Shown here in pieces: positions 1 through 6,311 of a stretch of DNA of 9,795 bases. Position numbers and translations under genes: made by a program. Source of the stretch: an uncultured Legionellales bacterium (GTDB lineage Bacteria; Pseudomonadota; Gammaproteobacteria; UBA1113); NCBI GenBank assembly GCA_945956945.1, contig CAMFJO010000013.1, positions 1-9,795 on the forward strand. The letters run 5' to 3'. How positions within the stretch are numbered: the stretch's first letter is position 1; every line of letters starts with the position of its first letter. The notes under the pieces are model-generated. The model was not told where the DNA came from. It saw only the letters and a list, made by a program, of their open reading frames with translations, and searched no databases.

Positions 1-23
1 GAATTTTAATAAACTTCCCTCGT

Positions 24-125
24 CCCTGTGGGCTGTCTTTGCGTGGCGCGTAGCGCCGTGGCAATCCAGAAAGATCTCTATGGATTGCCACGGCGCTACG
101 CGCCTCGCAATGACGGCCCAGAGGG
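24..125. repeat. Long imperfect palindrome (REP/MITE-like element) upstream of dusA
   Basis: Two 45-base arms (24-68 and 81-125) are inverted copies of each other with four mismatches, separated by a 12-base loop (69-80) that contains AGATCT. Each arm also holds a smaller hairpin, GGCGC-GTA-GCGCC or its complement. The inner 24 bases of each arm, next to the loop, are perfectly complementary; the mismatches lie in the outer half. The arm is GC-rich compared with the AT-rich flanks. Its core (TTGCGAGG, then GCGCGTAGCGCC, then GTGGCAATCCA, read on the right arm's complement) resembles a dispersed intergenic repeat type seen in several bacterial genomes; that resemblance is from memory. It contains no ORF, so it is either a non-autonomous mobile element or a structured RNA or DNA site. 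As it lies 22 bases before dusA it could sit in the dusA leader. Confidence 0.85.
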
Positions 126-147
126 TTAAATATTTTAATGTAGATCT

Positions 148-1128
148 ATGAATATAGCAGCATCACTAAACCATAGGCTATCCATCGCACCCATGATGGA
201 TTACACCGATAGGCATTACCGTTATCTGATGCGGTTGTTGTGTCCCCGCACCGTATTGTATACGGAGATGGTAACGGCAATGGCCTTGGTGCATGGTGAA
301 GTGGATCGTTTACTCAGCTTTGATGAAAGTGAGCATCCACTGGTATTGCAATTAGGCGGTTCTGATCCCGAGCTACTGGGGAAAGCGGCAAAGCTTGCTG
401 CTGAATACGCTTATGATGAAATCAATTTAAATGTGGGTTGTCCTAGCCCGAGAGTGCAGGAAGGCCGCTTTGGTGCCTGTTTGATGGCAGAACCGAATTT
501 GGTAGCAGAGTGCATTGTCGCCATGCAAGAAGCAAGTGGCTTGCCGGTGACGGTGAAAACGCGTTTGGGTATCGGTAGAGCCGACGTCACAGCGCAATTG
601 TATCCGCTCATTGAAAAACTCGCTGCGGTTAAAGTCGATCATTTCATTATTCATGCCCGCAATGCCTGGTTAGAAGGCTTAAGTCCGAAGGAAAACCGCA
701 CTGTGCCACCTTTAAATTATGAAGCGGTGCTGACATTGCAAGAGGATTTCCCGCATTTGGCTTTTAGCTTGAATGGCGGTATTCAAACTTTAGAGAACAT
801 CGTCCATCTTGCGCCTCAATTTAGCGGTCTTATGATAGGCCGCGCGGCTTATCACCATCCTTATATGATTGCCGAGGCAGAACGCTTGTTATATCACCAC
901 AATTCGCCTCTGCCCGATCGTGCTGAAGTGGTCTCTCTCTATTATCAATATGCTCTGGAACAACTGGCGCAAGGCACACGCCTTTATGCCTTGCTAAAAC
1001 CTTTGTTGGGGTTATTTTTGGGTGAACCCAAAGGCCGCTTGTGGCGCCGCTTATTAAGCGGTGTCGCGGCTGCTAAAAACGATCCGCACATTATGTTGCA
1101 AGCACTGGAACAAGTGAAAGCTTGTTGA
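148..1128 (+). CDS. dusA: tRNA-dihydrouridine synthase A (DusA)
   Basis: An FMN-dependent, NADPH-using enzyme that reduces specific uridines in the tRNA D-loop to dihydrouridine; the DusA subfamily modifies U20/U20a. The 326-residue protein aligns end to end with DusA as I recall it. Visible are APMMDYTDRH near residue 14 (FMN site), LQLGGSDPE near 68, NLNVGCPS with the catalytic Cys98, FGACLM near 108, VKTRLGIG with Lys137, HARNAWLEGLSPKENR from 169 (the SPKENR stretch is typical of DusA rather than DusB or DusC), SLNGGI near 207 and the phosphate-binding IGRAAY near 230. The C-terminal helical tRNA-binding domain ends normally. The ATG at 148 gives the family's usual N-terminus (a few residues before the APM motif), but no clear Shine-Dalgarno sequence precedes it. 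The gene stands alone, between the palindrome and a convergent gene. Confidence 0.96.
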   Translation: MNIAASLNHRLSIAPMMDYTDRHYRYLMRLLCPRTVLYTEMVTAMALVHGEVDRLLSFDESEHPLVLQLGGSDPELLGKAAKLAAEYAYDEINLNVGCPSPRVQEGRFGACLMAEPNLVAECIVAMQEASGLPVTVKTRLGIGRADVTAQLYPLIEKLAAVKVDHFIIHARNAWLEGLSPKENRTVPPLNYEAVLTLQEDFPHLAFSLNGGIQTLENIVHLAPQFSGLMIGRAAYHHPYMIAEAERLLYHHNSPLPDRAEVVSLYYQYALEQLAQGTRLYALLKPLLGLFLGEPKGRLWRRLLSGVAAAKNDPHIMLQALEQVKAC

Positions 1129-1131
1129 CAC

Positions 1132-1148
1132 TTCGTTTGTGAAACGAA
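1132..1148. terminator. Small hairpin between convergent dusA and the L,D-transpeptidase gene
   Basis: A 7-bp perfect stem TTCGTTT / AAACGAA with a GTG loop starts four bases after the dusA stop. A run of five T follows only at 1159-1163, so it is not a canonical intrinsic terminator for dusA; no T run follows on the other strand. Its position between convergent genes makes a weak, possibly bidirectional, terminator reasonable. Confidence 0.3.
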
Positions 1149-1165
1149 ATGCCAACCATTTTTAT

Positions 1166-1912
1166 TTAATACGATCGAATAATAACCTGTGTGCCGCTAT
1201 GACCGTTCCCTGGCAAATTAATAAATTGTGTATTTAGCCATTGCGCATCTTCTGTGTACATGCGTATGCAACCATGACTGGCATTGTATCCAGGTACATT
1301 GGGTGAGCCGTGTAAGGCAAAACCGCCGTGGAAAAACATACAGTAGGGCATGGGTGCGCCGCCTTTACCAATGGGAAACTTTTTAGATTTACAACCCGCT
1401 CCTTGTTTGGTGTAAACATAATAGGTACCTGTTGTCGTATGGCAGCGACGTTTTAAATCCTTGCAATAATTCTGTCCTGCCGAAATCGGGCCCCAGTGCA
1501 TTAAGGTACCATTGGCGTCGTAAGCCCCAAAGGCCAAGAGTTTGGGATCAACAATAATGACCTTGTGGTTAGTCGCTGCCATAGTCGCTGGAAAAGGTGA
1601 AATGTCGATTAAATTGGTGTTGGCCAAATCAACCGGTACGGCTAGACGCATGCCAGCATACAAACCTGTATTCATGCGGTTTAATCTTTGAACGACCTCA
1701 CGGTCATATTTATTAGGGAATAAGGAAGTCCAACTTTGGCCATGCTTAACCTTAATACAGGTATAACCCGCTTTATGGCAATATTGCTCGCCATAGCGGG
1801 AGGCCTGCAATGGTTGGCTCCATATTAAAGCGGCTAAGCCGATTAGGCTGACCGTGATGGCCCTGGTGATGGTTTTCACACTGGGCTTTATAAATGTCTT
1901 ATTTTTGTTCAT
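1166..1912 (-). CDS. Secreted L,D-transpeptidase (YkuD/ErfK family) with LysM-like N-terminal region, EnhA-like
   Basis: Predicted periplasmic cysteine transpeptidase of the YkuD fold, the family that makes 3-3 peptidoglycan crosslinks or attaches proteins to peptidoglycan. The 248 residues comprise a signal peptide (basic start, hydrophobic 19-33, likely cleavage after QPLQA at 37), a LysM-like segment (about 52-94, with VKHGQSWTSLF and GMRLAVP) and the catalytic domain (about 115-248). The active-site signature is complete: His201 in LHGS and SHGCIRM with His213 and the nucleophile Cys215. Six further cysteines (45, 52, 150, 157, 174, 191) could form periplasmic disulfides. From memory the overall pattern resembles the Legionella EnhA 'enhanced entry' family, so an alternative name is EnhA-like protein. 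I chose the start at 1912 rather than the upstream in-frame ATG at 1960 because GAGGGG lies six bases before it and the signal peptide then starts normally. It is transcribed alone, convergent to dusA. Confidence 0.92.
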   Translation of the reverse strand: MNKNKTFIKPSVKTITRAITVSLIGLAALIWSQPLQASRYGEQYCHKAGYTCIKVKHGQSWTSLFPNKYDREVVQRLNRMNTGLYAGMRLAVPVDLANTNLIDISPFPATMAATNHKVIIVDPKLLAFGAYDANGTLMHWGPISAGQNYCKDLKRRCHTTTGTYYVYTKQGAGCKSKKFPIGKGGAPMPYCMFFHGGFALHGSPNVPGYNASHGCIRMYTEDAQWLNTQFINLPGNGHSGTQVIIRSY

Positions 1913-1918
1913 AATGTT

Positions 1919-1924
1919 CCCCTC
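1919..1924 (-). promoter_or_regulatory. Shine-Dalgarno site of the L,D-transpeptidase gene
   Basis: GAGGGG on the minus strand, six bases before the ATG at 1912. It decides the start in favour of this ATG over the one at 1960. Confidence 0.75.
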
Positions 1925-1936
1925 AACCTCAAATAT

Positions 1937-1942
1937 AGTATA
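1937..1942 (-). promoter_or_regulatory. Putative -10 box for the L,D-transpeptidase gene
   Basis: TATACT on the minus strand, about 24 bases before the chosen start, would give a leader of roughly 18 bases that still includes the Shine-Dalgarno site. No good -35 hexamer sits at 16-18 bases spacing, so this is tentative. If real, the longer ORF start at 1960 would lie upstream of the transcript. Confidence 0.3.
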
Positions 1943-2064
1943 AAAAACCAACAACACCAATGTTTTATATGCATTATTTTTTATTATTTTAAGGATAAGG
2001 AGTAATCAGAAGGGTATGCGCTAAAAGTCGTTTATATATCTGGCATTTTCCTGTGCATTTGAGG

Positions 2065-2070
2065 TATAAT
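2065..2070 (+). promoter_or_regulatory. Consensus -10 box of the ndk-rlmN promoter
   Basis: A perfect TATAAT, followed by a GC-rich GCGCCCC discriminator, 36 bases before the ndk ATG. The best -35 match is CTGGCA at 2040-2045 (four of six bases) with a long 19-base spacer. The predicted transcription start near 2077 leaves a leader of about 30 bases. Confidence 0.6.
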
Positions 2071-2106
2071 GCGCCCCTTGTGACTATTTTAACCAAGAGG
2101 AAAATC

Positions 2107-2529
2107 ATGTCTGTAGAAAAAACGCTGTCTATTATCAAACCCGATGCCGTACGTAAGAATGTTGTTGGTCAAATATTGAGCAAATTTGAGGCGAATGGCC
2201 TAAAGGTCGCGGCTATGAAAATGAAACGATTAAGCAAAGCTGAAGCCGAAGGTTTTTATGCCGAACACAAAGAACGCGGTTTTTTCGGTGATTTGGTGCA
2301 ATTTATGATTTCAGGACCGGTGGTTGTTCTGGTGTTAGCAGGTCAAGATGCTATTTTGAAAAACCGTGCCTTAATGGGTGCTACCGATCCAAAGAAAGCA
2401 GAGCCGGGGACTATCAGAGCGGATTTCGCAGAAAGCATTGATGAAAATGCCGTGCATGGTTCAGATTCCGCTACGTCTGCTGCCAGAGAAATTGCTTTCT
2501 TTTTTGATGCGGCAGAGATCGTGAATTAA
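2107..2529 (+). CDS. ndk: Nucleoside diphosphate kinase
   Basis: Transfers the gamma phosphate of ATP to other nucleoside diphosphates through a phosphohistidine intermediate, balancing cellular NTP and dNTP pools. The 140-residue protein has the usual length of bacterial Ndk. It shows the N-terminal [10 protein letters not shown] with Lys11, the GTIRADF segment with Arg104, and NAVHGSDS with the phosphoacceptor His117. The ATG at 2107 is preceded by AAGAGG at 2095-2100 with six bases of spacing and gives the canonical [13 protein letters not shown] start. An upstream in-frame GTG at 2053 would add 18 residues that do not fit the family and would begin upstream of the -10 box, so I rejected it. 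Its neighbour rlmN follows after six bases without a terminator, as in many gammaproteobacteria. Confidence 0.97.
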   Translation: MSVEKTLSIIKPDAVRKNVVGQILSKFEANGLKVAAMKMKRLSKAEAEGFYAEHKERGFFGDLVQFMISGPVVVLVLAGQDAILKNRALMGATDPKKAEPGTIRADFAESIDENAVHGSDSATSAAREIAFFFDAAEIVN

Positions 2530-2535
2530 TGTATT

Positions 2536-3645
2536 ATGAATGAAAAAATCAATTTATTTGATTTAGACCGTCCCGCAATGGAGGCTTTTTTTGCGGCGCA
2601 AAAACAGCCTTCTTATCGTGCGCGTCAATTGTTACAGTGGGTGCACCAATATGGTGTCACCGACTTTAACGTCATGTCTAATTTGAGCAAAGAATTAAGA
2701 CAAAAATTAAGTGACATAGCGGAATGTCGTTTATTAACGCCTGCTATGGATAAAGTCTCGAGCGATGGCACACGCAAATGGTTATTGCGCTTGCAAGATG
2801 GCAATTGCATTGAAACCGTGTACATCCCCGAAAAAAACCGCGGTACTTTGTGCGTCTCTTCCCAAGTCGGGTGCATGCTCAATTGCACTTTTTGTTCTAC
2901 TGCGACTCAGGGTTTTTCCAAGAATTTATCAGTGGGTGAGATCATCGGTCAGGTTTTTTTTGCCGTACGCGCTTTATCGGCGAGCAATGGCCATCATGAT
3001 AAAGCCATCACCAATGTGGTGATGATGGGAATGGGTGAACCTTTGTTGAATTTCGACAATGTGGTTTCCGCCATGTCCTTGATGATGGACGATTTGGCTT
3101 ATGGTTTGGCAAAACGTCGAGTGACTTTAAGCACTTCCGGAGTGGTGCCACAAATGTATCGACTGGCAGAAGTGAGCGATGCCGCTCTGGCCGTTTCCTT
3201 ACATGCGCCCAATGATGAATTGCGCAATCAATTGGTGCCGATTAATAAAAAATACCCTTTGTCTGAATTAATCGCGGCTTGTAAAAGCCATTTTTCTCCG
3301 GAATCCAAACGCAAAGTGACTTTTGAATACGTGATGTTAAAAGACGTTAACGATAGTCCGCAATTGGCCAAGCAATTGGTGCGTTTATTGGAAGGTGTGC
3401 CGGCAAAACTCAATTTGATTCCTTTTAACCCTTTTCCTAAAACCCAATACCAATGTTCAGATGAAGATACTATTCAGCGCTTTAAAGAGATTGTCATGCG
3501 TTCTGGTATACAAACCACGGTACGCAAGACGCGCGGCGAAGACATTGATGGCGCCTGCGGCCAATTGGTCGGTGACTTTAATGACAAGACGCGCCGTAAA
3601 GAGCGATTCTTGCGCGAAAAGATTGTCGTCAATCGTGACGTGTAG
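2536..3645 (+). CDS. rlmN: Dual-specificity RNA methyltransferase RlmN (23S rRNA A2503 / tRNA A37, C2)
   Basis: Radical-SAM enzyme that methylates carbon 2 of A2503 in 23S rRNA and of A37 in some tRNAs through a methyl-cysteine intermediate. The 369-residue protein has the full family layout: an N-terminal helical domain (about 1-90), the cluster-binding CxxxCxxC as Cys113, Cys117 and Cys120, the SAM-binding MGMGEP at 164-169, STSG near 199, SLHAPND near 221, and the C-terminal [11 protein letters not shown] with Cys341, which corresponds to the methylated cysteine of the E. coli enzyme. Cys106 in RGTLCVSSQ is also conserved. The start at 2536 lies six bases after the ndk stop; no strong Shine-Dalgarno site is visible, so translation may be coupled to ndk. 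Cfr-type resistance enzymes are relatives, but gene position and overall match favour RlmN. Confidence 0.97.
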   Translation: MNEKINLFDLDRPAMEAFFAAQKQPSYRARQLLQWVHQYGVTDFNVMSNLSKELRQKLSDIAECRLLTPAMDKVSSDGTRKWLLRLQDGNCIETVYIPEKNRGTLCVSSQVGCMLNCTFCSTATQGFSKNLSVGEIIGQVFFAVRALSASNGHHDKAITNVVMMGMGEPLLNFDNVVSAMSLMMDDLAYGLAKRRVTLSTSGVVPQMYRLAEVSDAALAVSLHAPNDELRNQLVPINKKYPLSELIAACKSHFSPESKRKVTFEYVMLKDVNDSPQLAKQLVRLLEGVPAKLNLIPFNPFPKTQYQCSDEDTIQRFKEIVMRSGIQTTVRKTRGEDIDGACGQLVGDFNDKTRRKERFLREKIVVNRDV

Positions 3646-3713
3646 GATGATAGAAGACTTTAATTTATATTATTTTTAATAAGCGATTCCGTTATTTTAA
3701 TTTTAAATGTTGC

Positions 3714-3717
3714 GAGG
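3714..3717 (+). promoter_or_regulatory. Ribosome binding site of the unrecognised gene
   Basis: GAGG lies six bases before the ATG at 3724 but only three before the overlapping GTG at 3721, so it favours the ATG. The 78 bases after rlmN are otherwise AT-rich, with no clear terminator; whether a separate promoter exists there I cannot say. Confidence 0.55.
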
Positions 3718-3723
3718 TAGGTG

Positions 3724-4323
3724 ATGAGTGCGAGTGAATCTGAAAATGAAATTGAAATTGATGGTTTAGCAGAGGATAAGGACTATTTGGATTACATCAA
3801 TTTCAATTCTCCTGAATTGCAAGAATTTTATAATTTTTATGATGCAGGTAAACGCATTGTCTCTTCTGAAATAGTTGTATTCCCCAGAGATAAACTGGCT
3901 GAATTGCATGAAATTTTTTATCCAAAAGCGATAAATGCATATCAACGATATAGTCGTGAGATACAATCCATACAGCAACTTCTTAGGGACGTTTCTCATC
4001 CGGAAGATGAAGAGGACAACTCTATTCTAGAACCACTGAAGCTAAGAATACAGGACTGTAAACAAAAAATGAATGCGCTCATCCCTTGTCTCCATGAGCT
4101 GAAAAATAATCTCGAAGAGCGATTCAAGGAGGATCAGAATTTTAAAGCATTATTAGCTGCATGGAAAAACGCACCCAGAGAATTACGCAGAATAGAACTA
4201 AGTCCGCAGGCATTAGCAGCGCTGCAAAGCGCGCCGAGGGGGGCTTATGCAACTTTCCAGCCTTCTGATGATGAAGCTTCTGTCGAGCTAAGCCCTCCTT
4301 CTTCGCCACGCTTGGGGCAATAA
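3724..4323 (+). CDS. Unrecognised acidic, mostly helical protein; candidate secreted effector
   Basis: I do not recognise this 199-residue protein. It has no signal peptide and no membrane segment, so it starts out cytoplasmic. The first 20 residues are strongly acidic (SESENEIEIDGLAEDKD). Residues about 56-150 look helical, with heptad-like stretches at 76-90 and 101-137 that may form coiled coils, broken by an acidic PEDEED at 93-98. The C-terminus is disordered-looking: an acidic patch DDEASVE at 182-188 followed by SPPSSP at 190-195. An acidic patch 10-18 residues from the C-terminus followed by small polar residues resembles the E-block described for Dot/Icm type IV effectors; that is a hint, not proof. 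The ATG at 3724 is preferred over the GTG at 3721 because GAGG at 3714-3717 is six bases from the ATG. It sits between rlmN and pilF, which are commonly adjacent, so it may be an insertion. Confidence 0.75.
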   Translation: MSASESENEIEIDGLAEDKDYLDYINFNSPELQEFYNFYDAGKRIVSSEIVVFPRDKLAELHEIFYPKAINAYQRYSREIQSIQQLLRDVSHPEDEEDNSILEPLKLRIQDCKQKMNALIPCLHELKNNLEERFKEDQNFKALLAAWKNAPRELRRIELSPQALAALQSAPRGAYATFQPSDDEASVELSPPSSPRLGQ

Positions 4324-4348
4324 TCACTCCTTCGTCGCTTTCAACCTT

Positions 4349-4365
4349 AGCACAAGGGGTGTGCT
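4349..4365 (+). terminator. Weak hairpin after the unrecognised gene
   Basis: A 6-bp stem AGCACA / TGTGCT with an AGGGG loop lies 25 bases after the stop. It is followed by CGATATTT rather than a T run, so intrinsic termination here is only a possibility. Confidence 0.25.
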
Positions 4366-4491
4366 CGATATTTACACAAATGTCAGTTGCCAAGGAAGCG
4401 TATTGCCTAAAACCAGAATCCTATTCATTTTCTGAACAGTCTGGTCACTTATGCGGCTAACAAAGCCTTTATTTATAGGTATAACTTCACG

Positions 4492-4497
4492 TATAAT
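4492..4497 (+). promoter_or_regulatory. -10 box for the pilF-rodZ-hisS-yfgM-bamB-der run
   Basis: A perfect TATAAT 28 bases before the pilF start chosen here. The -35 region is poor: TTATTT at 4469-4474 matches only in part at 17 bases spacing. Since the six downstream genes are tightly packed, this is the best candidate for their common promoter within the window. A short hairpin (4497-4512) overlaps the expected transcription start. Confidence 0.5.
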
Positions 4498-4525
4498 AGC
4501 CTTTTTAGGCTAATTGGCAAATAGA

Positions 4526-5323
4526 ATGGCAAACCTGTGTAAAATGTACCTAATAGGCATCATGGTCTTATTGACCATGGCAGGTTGTGTGTCGCAAGCG
4601 AATTCGCCTGATAACGTATCTGTGAATGATGAAGGCATACCTTTAAGTGCTTTGAGTTATAATCCTAAGGCTGCTATTATCAATGCGCAATTGGGCGTCG
4701 GCTATCTCCAAGAAGGCGAGGTAGAGCAGGCCAAAACAAAATTATTGATGGCTCAAAAACAGGACCCCCATTCGAGTGAAGTAGCCGGGGCGATGGCCTA
4801 TTATTACGATACTATCGGCAATACGCCACAAGCCAATCGTTATTACAGCAAAGCCTATTCCTGGGCAAAGCAAAAGGGCGATGCCGCCAATAACTATGGC
4901 GTGTTTCTGTGCCAGCAGAAAGATTATAAGAAAGCGGATAATTATTTTAAAAAAGCGATACAGGATCCCAGTTATGTGCGTACAGCACAAACCTACGAGA
5001 ATTTGGGTTTATGCCATATGGCGCAAAAGGATACGACAGCCGCGAAAACTTATTTTTTGCAGGCGCTGCGTATTGATCCGCGGTTAATGAATTCATTACT
5101 ACAAATGGCGCACATCAGTGTCAATACTAAAGATTGGACTGCAGCACAAAATTATTTAAACGCCTATGCAGCAACAGGAGCACAATCGCCAGATGCCTTG
5201 TGGCTGGGAATTCAAACGGCACAAGCATTAGGCGATAAAGATAAGGCAAAGAGCCTGGCATTACAATTGAAAAAATTGTATCCCAATTCAGTTCAATATC
5301 ATCAATATCTAGCAGTAACATGA
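4526..5323 (+). CDS. pilF: Type IV pilus biogenesis lipoprotein PilF/PilW (TPR protein)
   Basis: Outer-membrane lipoprotein with tetratricopeptide repeats that, in the family, helps the secretin PilQ to localise and assemble. The 265-residue product starts with a lipoprotein signal peptide ending LLTMAGC, with lipidated Cys21. Met at -3 is a slightly unusual lipobox residue; Val at +2 is compatible with outer-membrane sorting. TPR units are visible from about residue 50 to 253; clear ones are 119-151 (ANNYGVFLCQQKDYKKADNYFKKA) region and 155-186 (ENLGLCHMAQKDTTAAKTYFLQAL region). A start is hard to fix: TTG 4514, ATG 4526 and ATG 4544 are all in frame and none has a good Shine-Dalgarno site. 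TTG 4514 falls too near the likely transcript start; 4526 gives a typical signal peptide. Position before rodZ is the usual one in pilus-bearing gammaproteobacteria. Confidence 0.88.
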   Translation: MANLCKMYLIGIMVLLTMAGCVSQANSPDNVSVNDEGIPLSALSYNPKAAIINAQLGVGYLQEGEVEQAKTKLLMAQKQDPHSSEVAGAMAYYYDTIGNTPQANRYYSKAYSWAKQKGDAANNYGVFLCQQKDYKKADNYFKKAIQDPSYVRTAQTYENLGLCHMAQKDTTAAKTYFLQALRIDPRLMNSLLQMAHISVNTKDWTAAQNYLNAYAATGAQSPDALWLGIQTAQALGDKDKAKSLALQLKKLYPNSVQYHQYLAVT

Positions 5324-5325
5324 GG
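5322..5325 (+). promoter_or_regulatory. Ribosome binding site of rodZ, overlapping the pilF stop
   Basis: GAGG overlaps the TGA of pilF and lies eight bases before the ATG at 5334. It excludes the in-frame GTG at 5325, which overlaps it, and suggests that rodZ is translated in step with pilF. Confidence 0.65.
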
Positions 5326-5333
5326 TGTGTGGC

Positions 5334-6293
5334 ATGAGTCCAAATTCACAAGAACAACCCGGATCGTTCTCCAGTTTAAAGCACGATGAAGCAGCGATAA
5401 CCAGTCCTGGCGCATTATTGCGTGATAGACGTTTGGCATTGCATTTAAACGAATGGGATATTGCGCGTGAAATGCGCTTACAAACGCAATATATCCTGGA
5501 TTTGGAAGCAGACAATTTTCAGGCCTTCTCTTCTTTAGCCTTTGTACGAGGTTATCTACGAGGCTATGCCAAGATCGTCGGTATTGCTGAAATTGAAATT
5601 ATGCAATTGTTCAATCAATTGTCTTTGCAAGATAAAGCCAGCGTCACGGTTCCTAAATATATCACGCACGATAAGAGCCATAGCGATCGTTATTGGCGGT
5701 GGATGGGATTAGCCGTGTTGGGTTTTGTGGTAGTCTCTCTGGTTTTGTGGTGGCAGAATTATAATTCCAGTTTGAAAACCATGAATACGTCGGTTAATAG
5801 CACTTTGAATAAAGTATCTGCTTTACAGAATACCTTGAATACGGAAGCGCAAAAAGCTCAAGCCGAAGCAACAGCGGCTGTTCCTACTCCTACGACAGAA
5901 CAGGTGAGCGGTACCTTAGGAACTAGTGCTACCCTATTAGGAAGTGTGACTGCACCAACGCCACAAAATAATACCAATGCAACGACGACACAACCTGCTG
6001 CAACGGCGCAACCCACTGCAACGGCGCAACCCACTGCAACGGCGCAATCGGCTGCAACGGCGCAACCTGTTGCACCGACGCAACCTGCTGCAGGTATGCC
6101 TGTCAGTAATGCAATGCCTCCCGTTAATGCACCTGGCACGACCCTAACACCGGCATCGCCCCTGCCCATGACCACGACCAATACGGCGACACCGACAACA
6201 ACCCCTAAAAGAAAATCTCACCCATCTAATTTAAGCAGCGCCCACGATCCGGTGGTAGATGGTCAAGCACCTCGATTAGAGTCGCCAAATTAA
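5334..6293 (+). CDS. rodZ: RodZ-like cytoskeletal/cell-shape protein lacking the usual C-terminal domain
   Basis: Bitopic inner-membrane protein that links MreB to the elongasome. The 319 residues comprise a cytoplasmic helix-turn-helix domain of the RodZ type at about 25-85 (GALLRDRRLALHLNEWDIA, then LDLEADNFQAF and FVRGYLRGYAKI), a basic juxtamembrane stretch, one membrane segment at about 122-141, and a periplasmic tail. The tail begins with a possibly helical 143-182 and continues as Ala/Thr/Gln/Pro-rich low-complexity sequence to the end. The periplasmic beta domain (DUF4115) that normally closes RodZ is not recognisable, although overall length is close to the family's because the linker is long. 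The reading frame is open to a clean TAA 18 bases before hisS, so no lost domain is hidden in another frame. ATG 5334 follows GAGG by eight bases. Confidence 0.88.
   Translation: MSPNSQEQPGSFSSLKHDEAAITSPGALLRDRRLALHLNEWDIAREMRLQTQYILDLEADNFQAFSSLAFVRGYLRGYAKIVGIAEIEIMQLFNQLSLQDKASVTVPKYITHDKSHSDRYWRWMGLAVLGFVVVSLVLWWQNYNSSLKTMNTSVNSTLNKVSALQNTLNTEAQKAQAEATAAVPTPTTEQVSGTLGTSATLLGSVTAPTPQNNTNATTTQPAATAQPTATAQPTATAQSAATAQPVAPTQPAAGMPVSNAMPPVNAPGTTLTPASPLPMTTTNTATPTTTPKRKSHPSNLSSAHDPVVDGQAPRLESPN
5998..6087 (+). repeat. 18-base tandem repeat, five copies, inside rodZ
   Basis: Copies start at 5998, 6016, 6034, 6052 and 6070. The first two are identical (CTGCAACGGCGCAACCCA), the third and fourth differ at the last few bases, the fifth has more changes. 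As the unit is a multiple of three, it encodes a six-residue peptide repeat (Thr/Ala-Ala-Thr-Ala-Gln-Pro) in the periplasmic tail, and copy-number change would keep the frame. Confidence 0.9.
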
Positions 6294-6311
6294 CGATGAG
6301 TATGCAATAAG

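Noticed and set aside
1125..1130. Perfect TTGACA -35 hexamer
   Set aside because: It overlaps the dusA stop, no -10 box lies 16-18 bases downstream and no gene follows on that strand until ndk.
1991..2002. Strong Shine-Dalgarno-like AAGGATAAGGAG
   Set aside because: The next ATG (2016) opens a frame that stops after two codons, and no other suitable ORF follows; the stretch lies upstream of the ndk -10 box.
4497..4512. Hairpin TAGCCT/AGGCTA as terminator of the upstream gene
   Set aside because: The stem is only 6 bp and not followed by a T run, and it overlaps the expected transcription start of pilF.
5998..6087. CRISPR-like array
   Set aside because: Copies are directly adjacent without unique spacers and are in frame within rodZ.
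5858..6181. 107-codon Val/Ala/Cys/Gly-rich open frame on the minus strand
   Set aside because: It is the complement of the repetitive Ala/Thr/Gln/Pro part of rodZ; the odd composition is explained by that repeat.
6200..6311. Frameshift hiding the missing RodZ C-terminal domain
   Set aside because: Only 18 bases separate the rodZ stop from hisS, too little for the domain in any frame.
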